Below, one piece after another: positions 20,073 through 28,501 of a DNA stretch of 52,082 nt. The stretch is taken from the NCBI GenBank assembly GCA_902596375.1, contig CACJTU010000008.1, positions 1 to 52,082 of the forward strand, given 5' to 3'. A program made the translations under genes and the position numbers. This DNA comes from an uncultured Pelagibacteraceae bacterium (GTDB taxonomy: Bacteria; Pseudomonadota; Alphaproteobacteria; Pelagibacterales; Pelagibacteraceae). The notes below the pieces were generated by a model that worked only from the letters and a program-made list of their open reading frames with translations, was not told the origin of the DNA and did no database searches. The number at the start of each line of letters is the position of its first letter. Position 1 is the first letter of the stretch.

Positions 20073-21266
20073 TTAATTGATATTTTTGGCTCTTTTTCTT
20101 GCGATTAATTGAGTGAGCGCATCAACCATAGTATCTGAGGCCTTAAATATTTCATTATTTTTAAACTCGTGAGATATATTTTTTTCAGGATTGGTTTTAT
20201 CTTCAATAACTATTCCTTCATCTGGTGAATTATTTTTTATATAAATTAATAAAAGCCATTCATCATCTAAAGCTTCATCCCATTTAACAAATATTTCTCC
20301 TGTTTCAAACCTTCTGTCTATACATCTAAAGATAGACATATGCCTTGTTATGTGTCTTTTGTTTAATTGAAACACTAAACTGCTAGCACTTCTGTAAAAA
20401 CTTTCGAGAGCAAACTCAATTTTTTGTCTAGCTAAAGTATATTCTTTTTCTTTTTGTAGAAGTGTTTCTCTATCTTCGTCTCCTTGAATTTTTACTCCTA
20501 AAGCCTCTACTCTTTCCCTAATTTTTTGATCTCTTATAATTCGATATTTTTCTTTTAGTTTTTCTATTCTTTGTTGTAAACCAGCATAATCCTCTCTCTT
20601 TTCTTTTAAGGAAATTTTTTCTAATTTTTCTAATTCTTTTACCTCTCTAACTCTAAATTTTTCAATTTGCTTATCTAATTTTAATTGTTGTAAAAATTGC
20701 TTTTGTTTTTCTGATTGTTCAATTCTTAAAAGAGCTTGTTCTTTTCTTAAAAATAATTTTATTTCTTTTGTTCTTTGTTTTTCTAATCTAATTTCATCTT
20801 TTAGAGCTTGTTCTTTTAATTTAACCTTTAGTTCAGCCTCTTTTTGTTTTTCTTTTGCAATTTCAATCTTTTCTAATCTCTCTTTTTCTTGTTTTTCTAA
20901 TTTTAACCTTCTTGCTTCATCCTTTTTAAGCACTCTGTATTGAGAAATTGTATCTGATATTTTGTCAAAAAATGCTTGAATATATTTTTCAAAACCTAAA
21001 TTTATTTTAAACTTAAGTTCGGGTTTTAAAGAATTTTGAAAATTTATTAACTTTAAAAGAAAACTTGTTTGCTTTGGTTTAATTGATTTAAATTTTTTTA
21101 TTACTTTTTTTGTTTTTTTAATTTTACTTTTTTTTAAAGTTTTTTTCTGTTTTACTTTTGTTTTTTTTAAATTTCTTTTTTTTGATTTTTTAAAAGTTTT
21201 TTTAGTTTTTCGCTTATTTTTGTTTTTAGAAACGTTTTTTTTTAACTTTTTTTTCTTTTTTTTCAT
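20073..21266 (-). CDS. Lysine-rich, coiled-coil protein with a small C-terminal domain
   Basis: Three regions are visible in about 397 residues. Residues 1-70 are mostly Lys with Ser/Thr (KKTKKTFKKSKKRN), resembling histone-H1-like tails. About 100-275 is a long charged helix with heptad-like spacing (LKLEKQEKERLEKIEIAKEK), a strong coiled-coil candidate. About 280-397 looks globular: SFYRSASSLVFQLNKRHITRHMSIFRCIDRRFETGEIFVKWDEALDDEWLLLIYI. A TTG start at 21290 would add eight residues; the ATG at 21266 is taken as safer. There is no signal peptide or membrane segment. The family is not recognised. It lies 28 bases after cfa, probably in one operon. Confidence 0.75.
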   Translation of the reverse strand: MKKKKKKLKKNVSKNKNKRKTKKTFKKSKKRNLKKTKVKQKKTLKKSKIKKTKKVIKKFKSIKPKQTSFLLKLINFQNSLKPELKFKINLGFEKYIQAFFDKISDTISQYRVLKKDEARRLKLEKQEKERLEKIEIAKEKQKEAELKVKLKEQALKDEIRLEKQRTKEIKLFLRKEQALLRIEQSEKQKQFLQQLKLDKQIEKFRVREVKELEKLEKISLKEKREDYAGLQQRIEKLKEKYRIIRDQKIRERVEALGVKIQGDEDRETLLQKEKEYTLARQKIEFALESFYRSASSLVFQLNKRHITRHMSIFRCIDRRFETGEIFVKWDEALDDEWLLLIYIKNNSPDEGIVIEDKTNPEKNISHEFKNNEIFKASDTMVDALTQLIARKRAKNIN

Positions 21267-21294
21267 TTTAAGGAAATTAATATCTATCAATAAT

Positions 21295-22485
21295 TTATTG
21301 ATAAATATAGTCTCTTGTAACTGGAGTTGATGAATAATCTTTTGTTAATTGAAATTGATATACAACTTGATCACCCCATTTAAATGCCATCTCACAACCA
21401 GCGAGATAAAATTCCCACATTCTGAAAAATCTTTCGTCAAACATTTGAATTATTTTCTCTTTATTTTTAAGGCAATTTTCTTTCCAATGTCTTAGGGTAT
21501 GAGAATAATGCATTCTCAAAACCTCAATATCTGCAACGATTAAACCTGCTTTTTCTATTGGCGTTGTAACTTCACTCAAGCTTGGAGTGTAACCACCTGG
21601 AAATATATACTTCGTAATCCAAGGGTGTGGATCCCTTGGTGGATTTACAGATCCAATAGTATGAATTAAAGACACTCCATCATCTTTTAATAATTTTTCA
21701 ACTTGTGAAAAAAATTTTTTATAAAATTTTCTACCGACATGTTCAAACATTCCAACGCTAACTATTCTGTCAAACTTTTCATTAAGCTCTCTATAATCCA
21801 TTAATTTAAAATTTAATTGATTTTCTAAATTAAGTTCCTTCGCTTTTTTTTTGCAATAATTAAATTGGTTTTCTGAGAGTGTTATTCCTGTAACTTCACA
21901 ATTTGCACTTTTAGCAATATCTATTGCTAGTGAACCCCATCCACATCCTATATCTAAAACCTTTTGATTTGGTTTTATATTTAATTTTTTAATTATATGT
22001 TGAATTTTGTTGTTTTGTGCAATTTCTAAACTATCGGTCTCGTTTTTAAAATAAGCGCAAGAGTATTGTCTTTTAGGATCTAGAAACAAGTCATAAAGAT
22101 CATCTGAGATATCGTAGTGATGAGAAACGTTCATTTTTGATTTTTTAATAAAATTGAAATTAGTTAAGTATCTATAAGAACCCCTCAATCTATTGATTAA
22201 ATAACTAAAAACATTTAAATCCCCTCTTCCAAAATTCATTAATGATAAATCTAGAAAATCAGTAAGACTTCCATTTTCAATAACTATCTCACCATCCGTA
22301 TAAGCTTCTCCAAAATAAAGATCTGGATGAAATAACAGCTTATAATGAAGATTTTTGTTTAAAATTTTAACTTTAATAGGATTGTCACTTTTGGGATTTC
22401 CAATAATATAATTTTTAGAATTAGCATCAACTAATATAAATCCATCTTTCTTAAAAACACTGTTTAGGAATCTTGCTAATTGCAT
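21295..22485 (-). CDS. cfa: Cyclopropane-fatty-acyl-phospholipid synthase family methyltransferase
   Basis: The enzyme would methylenate double bonds of membrane phospholipid acyl chains using AdoMet. The 396 residues have the AdoMet site VLDIGCGWGSLAIDIAK, preceded by HYDISDDLYDLFLDPKRQYSCAYF and followed by FDRIVSVGMFEHVGRKFY and RMWEFYLAGCEMAFKWG, all Cfa landmarks. The N-terminal lipid-binding domain is present. It begins 1 base after the aldolase-family gene upstream and continues into the coiled-coil gene. Confidence 0.9.
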   Translation of the reverse strand: MQLARFLNSVFKKDGFILVDANSKNYIIGNPKSDNPIKVKILNKNLHYKLLFHPDLYFGEAYTDGEIVIENGSLTDFLDLSLMNFGRGDLNVFSYLINRLRGSYRYLTNFNFIKKSKMNVSHHYDISDDLYDLFLDPKRQYSCAYFKNETDSLEIAQNNKIQHIIKKLNIKPNQKVLDIGCGWGSLAIDIAKSANCEVTGITLSENQFNYCKKKAKELNLENQLNFKLMDYRELNEKFDRIVSVGMFEHVGRKFYKKFFSQVEKLLKDDGVSLIHTIGSVNPPRDPHPWITKYIFPGGYTPSLSEVTTPIEKAGLIVADIEVLRMHYSHTLRHWKENCLKNKEKIIQMFDERFFRMWEFYLAGCEMAFKWGDQVVYQFQLTKDYSSTPVTRDYIYQ

Positions 22486-22486
22486 T

Positions 22487-23371
22487 TTATGCTGCCATTA
22501 AAGATTTAATTGAAAAGTTAAGTTTTTCTAAATTGTTAATAAGTTCTTTTTCATGTTGAGTATCTAAAACTCTTAAAGGAGGTAATAAATTTTCGTAGAT
22601 ATTTTCCTTTTTTTTATAAAAAGTATGAAGCCCAGAGATAAGATTATACTTTTCAAACTCACGTCTAACTTCACAAAGTTTTTCATTAACTGTTTGAGGT
22701 GTACCCTTGCCAAAATCATCATAAACTTTTCTTGCCAATCCTGCTGTAGCATTGCAAGTAGCTGTAATGATGCCAGAGCATCCTAGTTCAAGTCCTTTTA
22801 GTAGCTTTGACTCGGAGCCAGGCATTACAGAAAAATTATCTAACTTTAAATTTTCAAAAAGATTATAAGAACTATCTTTCACTCCAACTATTTGATTTGG
22901 AAATCTTTTTACAAGTTCTTTGACACATTCTACACTAAATTTATATCCACATAATTTTTCAAAATTATAAAGAATAATTTTACTTTCAGGAATTGCCTCA
23001 ACAATTTTGCTATAAAAATCAATTACTTCACTGTCTCCATACAAATAGTAAGCAGGAGGCATAATTAAGAATTTTTCAAAATTTAATGATCTAGCCACTC
23101 TCATAAGATTTATTGTATCTCCTAATGAATTAAGGCCAGTTCCAATTAAATATTTGTCTTTGTATTTGTTTGTAGCAAGTTTATTCAATAAATTAATCTT
23201 TTCTGAAATAGGAATAAGTTGTGCCTGCCCAGTACTTCCAAAGATTGCAGCACCATGACAACCTTGGTCAATAACCATCTCTGCATGGTCTATTGTTTTA
23301 TCAATATTTAATGTCAGGTTTTCATTTAATACTGACATTGATGCAGCGTATATCCCTTTAATATTATTCAT
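22487..23371 (-). CDS. DapA/NanA-family aldolase, probably not DapA itself
   Basis: The 294 residues form the class I aldolase barrel of the dihydrodipicolinate synthase / N-acetylneuraminate lyase family. The GSTGQ loop, the Tyr of LYNFEK, and the Schiff-base Lys in VGVKDSS are visible. The arginine that DapA uses to bind aspartate semialdehyde (YNVPxRT) is replaced here by YNFEKLCG, so another substrate such as a 2-keto sugar acid or hydroxy-oxo acid is more likely. It stands first in an operon with cfa, a link with no obvious metabolic meaning. Confidence 0.8.
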   Translation of the reverse strand: MNNIKGIYAASMSVLNENLTLNIDKTIDHAEMVIDQGCHGAAIFGSTGQAQLIPISEKINLLNKLATNKYKDKYLIGTGLNSLGDTINLMRVARSLNFEKFLIMPPAYYLYGDSEVIDFYSKIVEAIPESKIILYNFEKLCGYKFSVECVKELVKRFPNQIVGVKDSSYNLFENLKLDNFSVMPGSESKLLKGLELGCSGIITATCNATAGLARKVYDDFGKGTPQTVNEKLCEVRREFEKYNLISGLHTFYKKKENIYENLLPPLRVLDTQHEKELINNLEKLNFSIKSLMAA

Positions 23372-23416
23372 ACTTAAAATTTATATAAAAATTAAATTTA
23401 GTAAAGATTAAATAAT

Positions 23417-23920
23417 TTAACCTATGTCTCTTAAAACAATTTCTTTTGCTTCATTTACCAAAGAAGACAGTCTTGATGTTTCTGGAGAAATATCTGGATG
23501 TATTTTTTTTTGAATTTTAATGTATGCTTTATTTACTTCTTCTTTTGTTATGCTTTTTGAAGGATTTAAATTTAAAATTCTATATGCTTCTTGAGTTGAC
23601 ATCGTACTTAAATTCGAGGGATTTTGATTGTTAAAAGAAAACCTTCCAGAATTTCTTAAAGTTTGGATTAATCTATATAGAGAAATTAATTGAAAAATGG
23701 AAAGACCCTTTAATTTTAAAAGTGCTAAACTTGCAAGTGTGAGAGGTAGAGTTAATAAAACTTTTCCACCTATTGCAAATAATACTGCAAAAACAGCCAA
23801 TATTAGAAATAATAAAATTCTTAGTCCCTTGGATATTTTTTTTGATGCAACTCCAGTTAAATATCTTAGTAAAAAATATAAACCTGCTAAAATTAATACT
23901 GTATAAATTATAATATTCAT
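23417..23920 (-). CDS. Membrane-anchored J-domain protein (DnaJ-like, Tim14-like)
   Basis: From the ATG at 23920 the protein has 167 residues. Two or three N-terminal hydrophobic segments (about 2-22, 33-50, 55-70) are followed by a C-terminal J domain, EAYRILNLNPSKSITKEEVNKAYIKIQKKIHPDIS, with the essential HPD at 141-143. The order, membrane first and J domain last, matches the alphaproteobacterial relatives of mitochondrial Tim14/Pam18. It would recruit DnaK to the inner membrane. A start at 23950 would overlap the divergent oligopeptidase start and add a non-hydrophobic lead, so it is rejected. Only 15 bases separate the two divergent starts. Confidence 0.85.
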   Translation of the reverse strand: MNIIIYTVLILAGLYFLLRYLTGVASKKISKGLRILLFLILAVFAVLFAIGGKVLLTLPLTLASLALLKLKGLSIFQLISLYRLIQTLRNSGRFSFNNQNPSNLSTMSTQEAYRILNLNPSKSITKEEVNKAYIKIQKKIHPDISPETSRLSSLVNEAKEIVLRDIG

Positions 23921-23935
23921 ATATTTCCTATAAAA

Positions 23936-26011
23936 ATGAAAGTACCACAACTGAAAAAAAAACTAGAGATAAAATCTTGTCACAATATAGAGTGGGAAGA
24001 TAATTACAGCTGGATACATCAAAAAAATATTTTAGAAGTTCTTAAAGATAAATCAAAACTAGACTCGGAAGTTAAAAAATATTTAGAAGAAGAAAACGCT
24101 TATACCGATTATCACTTAAAAGATACTAAAAATATTCAAAAAAAATTATTTGATGAAATTAAAGGTAGAATAAAATTAGATGATGAATCTTTGCCTTATA
24201 AAGATCATACATATGAGTATTGGACAAAAACTACAGCAAAAGGAAACTATTCCATAAAACTTAGAAAAAAAATTGGTTCAAAAAATATAGAAGAAATATG
24301 GAACGGAGATAAAGAAAAGGAAAAACTTAAAACAGAATATTTTGGAGTTGGAGATTTAGAGGTAAGTAACAATGATAAATATCTTGGATACTCATTAGAT
24401 ATTAAAGGATCTGAATATTATACAATTTATATAAGAGACATAGAAACAAATAAAATAATTTCTAAAGAAATTACTGAAACTTCAGGAGGTATAACATTTA
24501 GTTTAGATGATAAATATATTTTCTATTCAAAACTAGATGAAAATCATAGAGCAAGAAAAATTTATAGGCACAAAATTGGAGATTTTGATACTGAAGATGA
24601 ATTAATATTTGAGGAAAATAGTGAGGCATTTACGGTTGGTATTGGGATTAGTTCAGATGAAAAATATTATTTTATAAATACTTCTGATCACAACACTTCA
24701 GAGCAATATTATTTTAAATCAGATGAAATAAATCCATCTCCCAAACTTATTATTAAAAGAGAGAGGGGTGTTCTCTATTCTGTAAATTCATGGGGTAATA
24801 AATTTTACAATCATACAAATAAAAATGCTGAAGACTTTAAAATAGACATTTGCAACAATTTAGAGAAACAAGATTGGACGACATTCATACCAGCTAAAGA
24901 TGAAGTTTTAATTGGTGGACTAACATTTCTTAAAAATTGGATTATTAGAGGTGAAACATCAGGTGCTTTAGATAAATTGTTTGTTAAAAATATTTCTACG
25001 AACTTAGAAGAGGAATTAATTTTTTCTGATGAAAAAGTTTATGTACCAGGAGTTACATTAACTCAAAAAGATAGAGATACAGACGAAGTATATTTAGGAT
25101 ACTCATCTCCTAAAACACCATCTAGAGTTTATAAATATAATCTATCAAATAAATCTAAAGAACTTGTTAAAGAACAAGAAATTCCATCTGGACATAACAA
25201 AGATGATTACATAGTTGAAAGAGTCGAGTTTGAATCTCATGATGGAAGAATGGTGCCACTAACAATCACGAGACACAAAGAGACTAAAATTGATGGTTCT
25301 GCAAATCTTTTGTTGTACGGTTACGGATCTTATGGAAACTCAATGTATCCAAGTTTTTCCTCCACAAGATTAAGTTTAATAAATAGGGATATTATATGGG
25401 CGACAGCTCATATCAGAGGTGGGATGGAAAAAGGTATGAGATGGTGGAAAGAAGGAAAGTTAATAAACAAAAAAAATACGTTTGAAGACTATATTTATGC
25501 AGCAAAATACCTGATAAAAAAAAATTATACCTCTAAAGGAAAAATTATTGGTATGGGTGGCTCTGCAGGAGGATTATTAATGGGTGCTGTAATCAATCAA
25601 TCTCCTGAATTATTTTTAGGAATTATCATGGCTGTTCCTTTTGTAGATTCTTTAACAACAAATCTAGATCATTCTTTACCTTTAACTGTAGGAGAATTTG
25701 ACGAATTTGGAAATGCAAAAGAAAATAAAGAACACTTTGATTATATTTTTTCATATGCACCCTATAACAATATTAAAAAAATGGATTATCCACATATTTT
25801 AATTACAACAAGTTTAAGTGATAATAGAGTTTTGTTTGATGAACCTGCAAAATTCACAGCAAAACTAAGAGACTATAAAACAGATGATAATTTACTTCTT
25901 TTAAAAACTGAGATGAATGCTGGTCATGGTGGAAAATCAGGAAGAGATGGTGCAATAGAAGAAATTGCGATTGATTATGCATTTGCATTAAAAATTTCAA
26001 ATAAAATTTAG
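23936..26011 (+). CDS. ptrB: Oligopeptidase B (prolyl oligopeptidase family, S9A)
   Basis: A 691-residue serine peptidase with an N-terminal beta-propeller and a C-terminal alpha/beta-hydrolase domain. The catalytic triad is visible: Ser543 in GMGGSAGGLLMG, Asp629 in SLSDNRVLF and His664 in NAGHGGKSGR. GYGSYG and the HIRGG run are also family landmarks. Oligopeptidase B cleaves short peptides after Lys or Arg. No signal peptide is seen, so it acts in the cytoplasm. The start overlaps nothing but leaves just 15 bases for divergent promoters. Confidence 0.92.
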   Translation: MKVPQLKKKLEIKSCHNIEWEDNYSWIHQKNILEVLKDKSKLDSEVKKYLEEENAYTDYHLKDTKNIQKKLFDEIKGRIKLDDESLPYKDHTYEYWTKTTAKGNYSIKLRKKIGSKNIEEIWNGDKEKEKLKTEYFGVGDLEVSNNDKYLGYSLDIKGSEYYTIYIRDIETNKIISKEITETSGGITFSLDDKYIFYSKLDENHRARKIYRHKIGDFDTEDELIFEENSEAFTVGIGISSDEKYYFINTSDHNTSEQYYFKSDEINPSPKLIIKRERGVLYSVNSWGNKFYNHTNKNAEDFKIDICNNLEKQDWTTFIPAKDEVLIGGLTFLKNWIIRGETSGALDKLFVKNISTNLEEELIFSDEKVYVPGVTLTQKDRDTDEVYLGYSSPKTPSRVYKYNLSNKSKELVKEQEIPSGHNKDDYIVERVEFESHDGRMVPLTITRHKETKIDGSANLLLYGYGSYGNSMYPSFSSTRLSLINRDIIWATAHIRGGMEKGMRWWKEGKLINKKNTFEDYIYAAKYLIKKNYTSKGKIIGMGGSAGGLLMGAVINQSPELFLGIIMAVPFVDSLTTNLDHSLPLTVGEFDEFGNAKENKEHFDYIFSYAPYNNIKKMDYPHILITTSLSDNRVLFDEPAKFTAKLRDYKTDDNLLLLKTEMNAGHGGKSGRDGAIEEIAIDYAFALKISNKI

Positions 26012-26023
26012 TACATATTCAAT

Positions 26024-26051
26024 CTTGAAAAAAAAAAATTAATTCCCATAT
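26024..26051 (+). promoter_or_regulatory. Heat-shock (sigma-32) promoter of hsp20
   Basis: CTTGAAA (26024-26030) and TCCCATAT (26044-26051) are separated by 13 bases, an almost exact match to the RpoH consensus CTTGAAA...CCCCATNT. It predicts a transcript start near 26058 and a leader of about 57 bases before the hsp20 ATG. Confidence 0.75.
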
Positions 26052-26057
26052 GAATTT

Positions 26058-26110
26058 GGTAAGTCGCCTAACGGGGCTTGCATAAATAAACTTGCTTAAA
26101 AAAAGGAGGA
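26058..26110 (+). promoter_or_regulatory. Structured hsp20 leader, possible RNA thermometer
   Basis: The leader holds a hairpin AAGTCGCC / GGGGCTT with loop TAAC and one bulged G (26061-26079). A second element, TTGCT (26092-26096), lies seven bases before AGGAGGA (26104-26110). ROSE-type thermometers ahead of small heat-shock genes carry a UUGCU-like motif that faces the Shine-Dalgarno, so the arrangement is suggestive. The pairing is short and unproven. Confidence 0.35.
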
Positions 26111-26114
26111 TATT

Positions 26115-26561
26115 ATGACAAGTAAGGATCTATCTATATTTAACTCGCTTAGACCTTTTTCAATTGGTTTTGATGATATGTTCGACCAATTTGAAAATAT
26201 GTTGGGAAATGGGAATTTGACAATGCAGTCAAATTATCCACCATACAACATACGAAAGACAGGCAAAGACAACTATGCAATTGAAGTGGCATTGGCTGGC
26301 TTTAGCAAAAAAGACGTAGAGGTTGAGTTTGAGGATAACTTATTAACAGTTAGAACAAAACAAGTTAATAAATCTGAGAACAGTGATGTTGATGGAGAAA
26401 TAATTCATAAAGGTATTTCTCAAAGACAATTTGCAAGATCATTCACTATAGCTGATGATGTAAAAGTTAATGGTGCTGAGCTTAAAGATGGTCTTTTAAC
26501 AATATCTTGTGAAAGAATAATTCCAGAACATAAAAAAAAGAAGCTTATTGAAATTAAATAA
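26115..26561 (+). CDS. Hsp20 small heat-shock protein (IbpA-like)
   Basis: The 148 residues have the alpha-crystallin domain: YPPYNIRKTGKDNYAIEVALAGFSKKDVEVEFEDNLLTV to GAELKDGLLTISCER. The N-terminal arm SIFNSLRPFSIGFDDMFDQF is typical of bacterial class A members, and the C-terminal IxI anchor appears in LIEIK. It would form oligomers that hold unfolding proteins. A strong Shine-Dalgarno (AGGAGGA) precedes the ATG. It is a single-gene unit with its own promoter and terminator. Confidence 0.95.
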   Translation: MTSKDLSIFNSLRPFSIGFDDMFDQFENMLGNGNLTMQSNYPPYNIRKTGKDNYAIEVALAGFSKKDVEVEFEDNLLTVRTKQVNKSENSDVDGEIIHKGISQRQFARSFTIADDVKVNGAELKDGLLTISCERIIPEHKKKKLIEIK

Positions 26562-26573
26562 GTCTTAAACCTT

Positions 26574-26599
26574 ACTTGTGGGGATTTCTCCCCACAAGT
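26574..26599. terminator. Hairpin terminator between hsp20 and the NCS2 permease
   Basis: A perfect 11-bp stem ACTTGTGGGGA / TCCCCACAAGT with loop TTTC lies between two convergent genes. The T run after it is short (TTTAAATT), so it may work in both directions with moderate strength. Confidence 0.7.
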
Positions 26600-26608
26600 T
26601 TAAATTAA

Positions 26609-27931
26609 TTATTTCTTTGCCATTATAGCATTCAAAACAAATGCTAATAATCCAGCAGGTATAAGTCCGGTTGTTAACAGTAGTTTTAAACTTATTCCAA
26701 AATCAGGAATATTTTTCACAAAGTCTGGTAACAATGACATCCCAATTCCAAAAGATAGAGATAGAGCTAAGATTAATAAATTTCTTTGATCCATTTCTGC
26801 CCTTGAAATCAATTTAATACCAGCAGCTACAATCATACCAAACATAATAATTGCTGCTCCACCTATAACAGACTCTGGCATCGCTGCAATTATTCCACCT
26901 AATTTTGGAAATAATCCCATAAGAACCAAAACTATTCCAGCTATAGTTCCAACGTGTCTACTTACAACTCCTGTAAACGCAACTAGTCCAGCATTTTGAG
27001 AATAAGATGTATTTGGCATCGCATTAAATATTGCACCAAATGCAGTACCAACACCATCTGCCATAATTCCACCTGATATTTCTTTATCTGTTGCCTCTCG
27101 TTTAGCACCACCCATTGTCGTAGCACTAATGTCTCCAATTGTTTCAATTGTAGTAACAACTGACATAAACAACATTAGAATTATTGCACCAGGTACAAAA
27201 TCAATTCCATATTGAAGTGGCATTGGAAATGCAAACCATGATGCGGAAGAAATTTTTCCGTAGTTTACCATCCCTAGTGCTGCTGCAACTATGAAGCCGG
27301 CTACTATTCCAATTAAAATTGATCCTGCAGAAGCCATGCCTTTGCCTCTAAGATTAAAAAAGATAGCAACTATAAACACTGTGAAAGCAACCGTTAAGTG
27401 ATTTGCATTTGCAAAGATTTCTGGTTTATTGTTCATTAACCATCCACCTCCACCAGCATACATGAAGCCAACTTTAAGCAAACTAAATCCGATCATTAAC
27501 ACAACTATACCAGTGACTAATGGTGGGAATAGATGTCTTATTGGTTTTAAAACTTTTCCAATAAAAATTTGAAAAATTCCTCCAATGAATGCTGCTGTAA
27601 ATACTGCACCTAATCCTGCTGCTTTAAATGGTAGCATGATTGGTATAAACGCAAAACTTGTTCCTTGAACAATAGGAAGTCTTGCACCAATTTCTTTGTA
27701 TCCAACTGTTTGGATAATTGTTGCAACTCCCGCAACAAACAAAGCCATTTGAATCAAAAATATTTTTTGTTCAGGCGTTTGACCAAAAACTCCAGCCACA
27801 ATAATAGGAACCGTTATATTACCCGCAAACATTGCTAGTACGTGCTGAATTCCTAAAGGTATGGATTTATTTAATGGAAGTTTTTTATCCGGACTGTTTG
27901 TAGAGCCCACTTTTGATTTTCTTGAAGCCAT
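26609..27931 (-). CDS. NCS2-family purine (xanthine/urate-type) permease
   Basis: A 440-residue inner-membrane symporter with about 12-14 hydrophobic segments. The opening KSIPLGIQHVLAMFAGNITVPIIVAG is typical of nucleobase-cation symporter 2, and the family signature is visible as QNAGLVAFTGVVSR. NCS2 members take up xanthine, urate or uracil. The neighbouring xanthine dehydrogenase and urate genes point to xanthine or urate, but the sequence alone does not decide. It has a good Shine-Dalgarno (GGAGG) and is transcribed away from the lipoprotein gene with a 138-base leader region. Confidence 0.9.
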   Translation of the reverse strand: MASRKSKVGSTNSPDKKLPLNKSIPLGIQHVLAMFAGNITVPIIVAGVFGQTPEQKIFLIQMALFVAGVATIIQTVGYKEIGARLPIVQGTSFAFIPIMLPFKAAGLGAVFTAAFIGGIFQIFIGKVLKPIRHLFPPLVTGIVVLMIGFSLLKVGFMYAGGGGWLMNNKPEIFANANHLTVAFTVFIVAIFFNLRGKGMASAGSILIGIVAGFIVAAALGMVNYGKISSASWFAFPMPLQYGIDFVPGAIILMLFMSVVTTIETIGDISATTMGGAKREATDKEISGGIMADGVGTAFGAIFNAMPNTSYSQNAGLVAFTGVVSRHVGTIAGIVLVLMGLFPKLGGIIAAMPESVIGGAAIIMFGMIVAAGIKLISRAEMDQRNLLILALSLSFGIGMSLLPDFVKNIPDFGISLKLLLTTGLIPAGLLAFVLNAIMAKK

Positions 27932-28069
27932 ATAACCTCCGTCGTTAACTAAATAGACGTTACATTATTGGCTATGAATTAATATAAAAAAACTGATTAA
28001 TTTAGAACAACTCCAATTTAGATAGTAAAAAAAACCTATAATGAGCAGATTTATTTTAATTAATAAATT

Positions 28070-28375
28070 TTAAAAGCAACCGTTTGAAACAAAACCCACA
28101 ACTATATTTTCTGAATTTATTTCAAACCTCCGTTCACATGGAACAAGGTATTTTTTACTATTATAAACTAGCTCAAAATTGCCTTTAGCATTTTTAAAGT
28201 CTTCGTCTGGTTTTCCAAGCTCCATCTGAAGTTCACTAGCTGATTTCCCAAGAAATTTACTTAATTTTTCATTTTCCTTTTCAACAATAGCATCTGTTTT
28301 ATCTTTAACGGTTTGGCACCCTGAAAAAAAAATTAATATAATTACAAGAATTATTGCAGATTTTAATTTTGACAT
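28070..28375 (-). CDS. Small lipoprotein of unknown function
   Basis: The 101 residues begin with a lipoprotein signal (KSAIILVIILIFFSGC, Cys20). A short helix follows, then a region resembling SmpA/BamE-type folds (KFLGKSASELQMELGKPDEDFKN, LVYNSKKYLVPC), ending in a Cys-containing tail (SNGCF). The GKP(D) turn after a helix is the main hint of the BamE-like superfamily, and that assignment is weak. It lies between the permease and the deaminase-ABC operon and may share a transcript with the permease. Confidence 0.65.
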   Translation of the reverse strand: MSKLKSAIILVIILIFFSGCQTVKDKTDAIVEKENEKLSKFLGKSASELQMELGKPDEDFKNAKGNFELVYNSKKYLVPCERRFEINSENIVVGFVSNGCF

Positions 28376-28411
28376 AAGTTTAAATTAACATTTTTTGTTT
28401 CATAAATTATT

Positions 28412-28457
28412 AACTTTTAAGTTGTATAAATAATTTATTTCTTATTACTTTTAAGTT
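28412..28457. promoter_or_regulatory. Twin ACTTTTAAGT sites upstream of the ABC importer operon
   Basis: ACTTTTAAGTT occurs twice, at 28413-28423 and 28447-28457, 34 bases apart. Each copy is an inverted repeat (ACTT-TT-AAGT). They lie 45-90 bases upstream of the first gene of the operon, in a 126-base gap. Paired palindromes about three helix turns apart fit an operator, but AT-rich sequence makes chance copies possible. Confidence 0.35.
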
Positions 28458-28501
28458 TAATTATAGTAACAAATGTGTTCTTTATTTGATGGTTCAAGCA
28501 T

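Noticed and set aside
21060-21266. Lysine tail as a sequencing-error artefact of A/T runs
   Set aside because: The frame stays open over many separate runs and joins the coiled-coil domain without a shift, so it is accepted as coding.
27932-28069. Possible purine or xanthine riboswitch ahead of the NCS2 permease
   Set aside because: The 138-base leader has only a 4-bp CGTC/GACG pairing near the Shine-Dalgarno and none of the conserved riboswitch blocks I could recognise.
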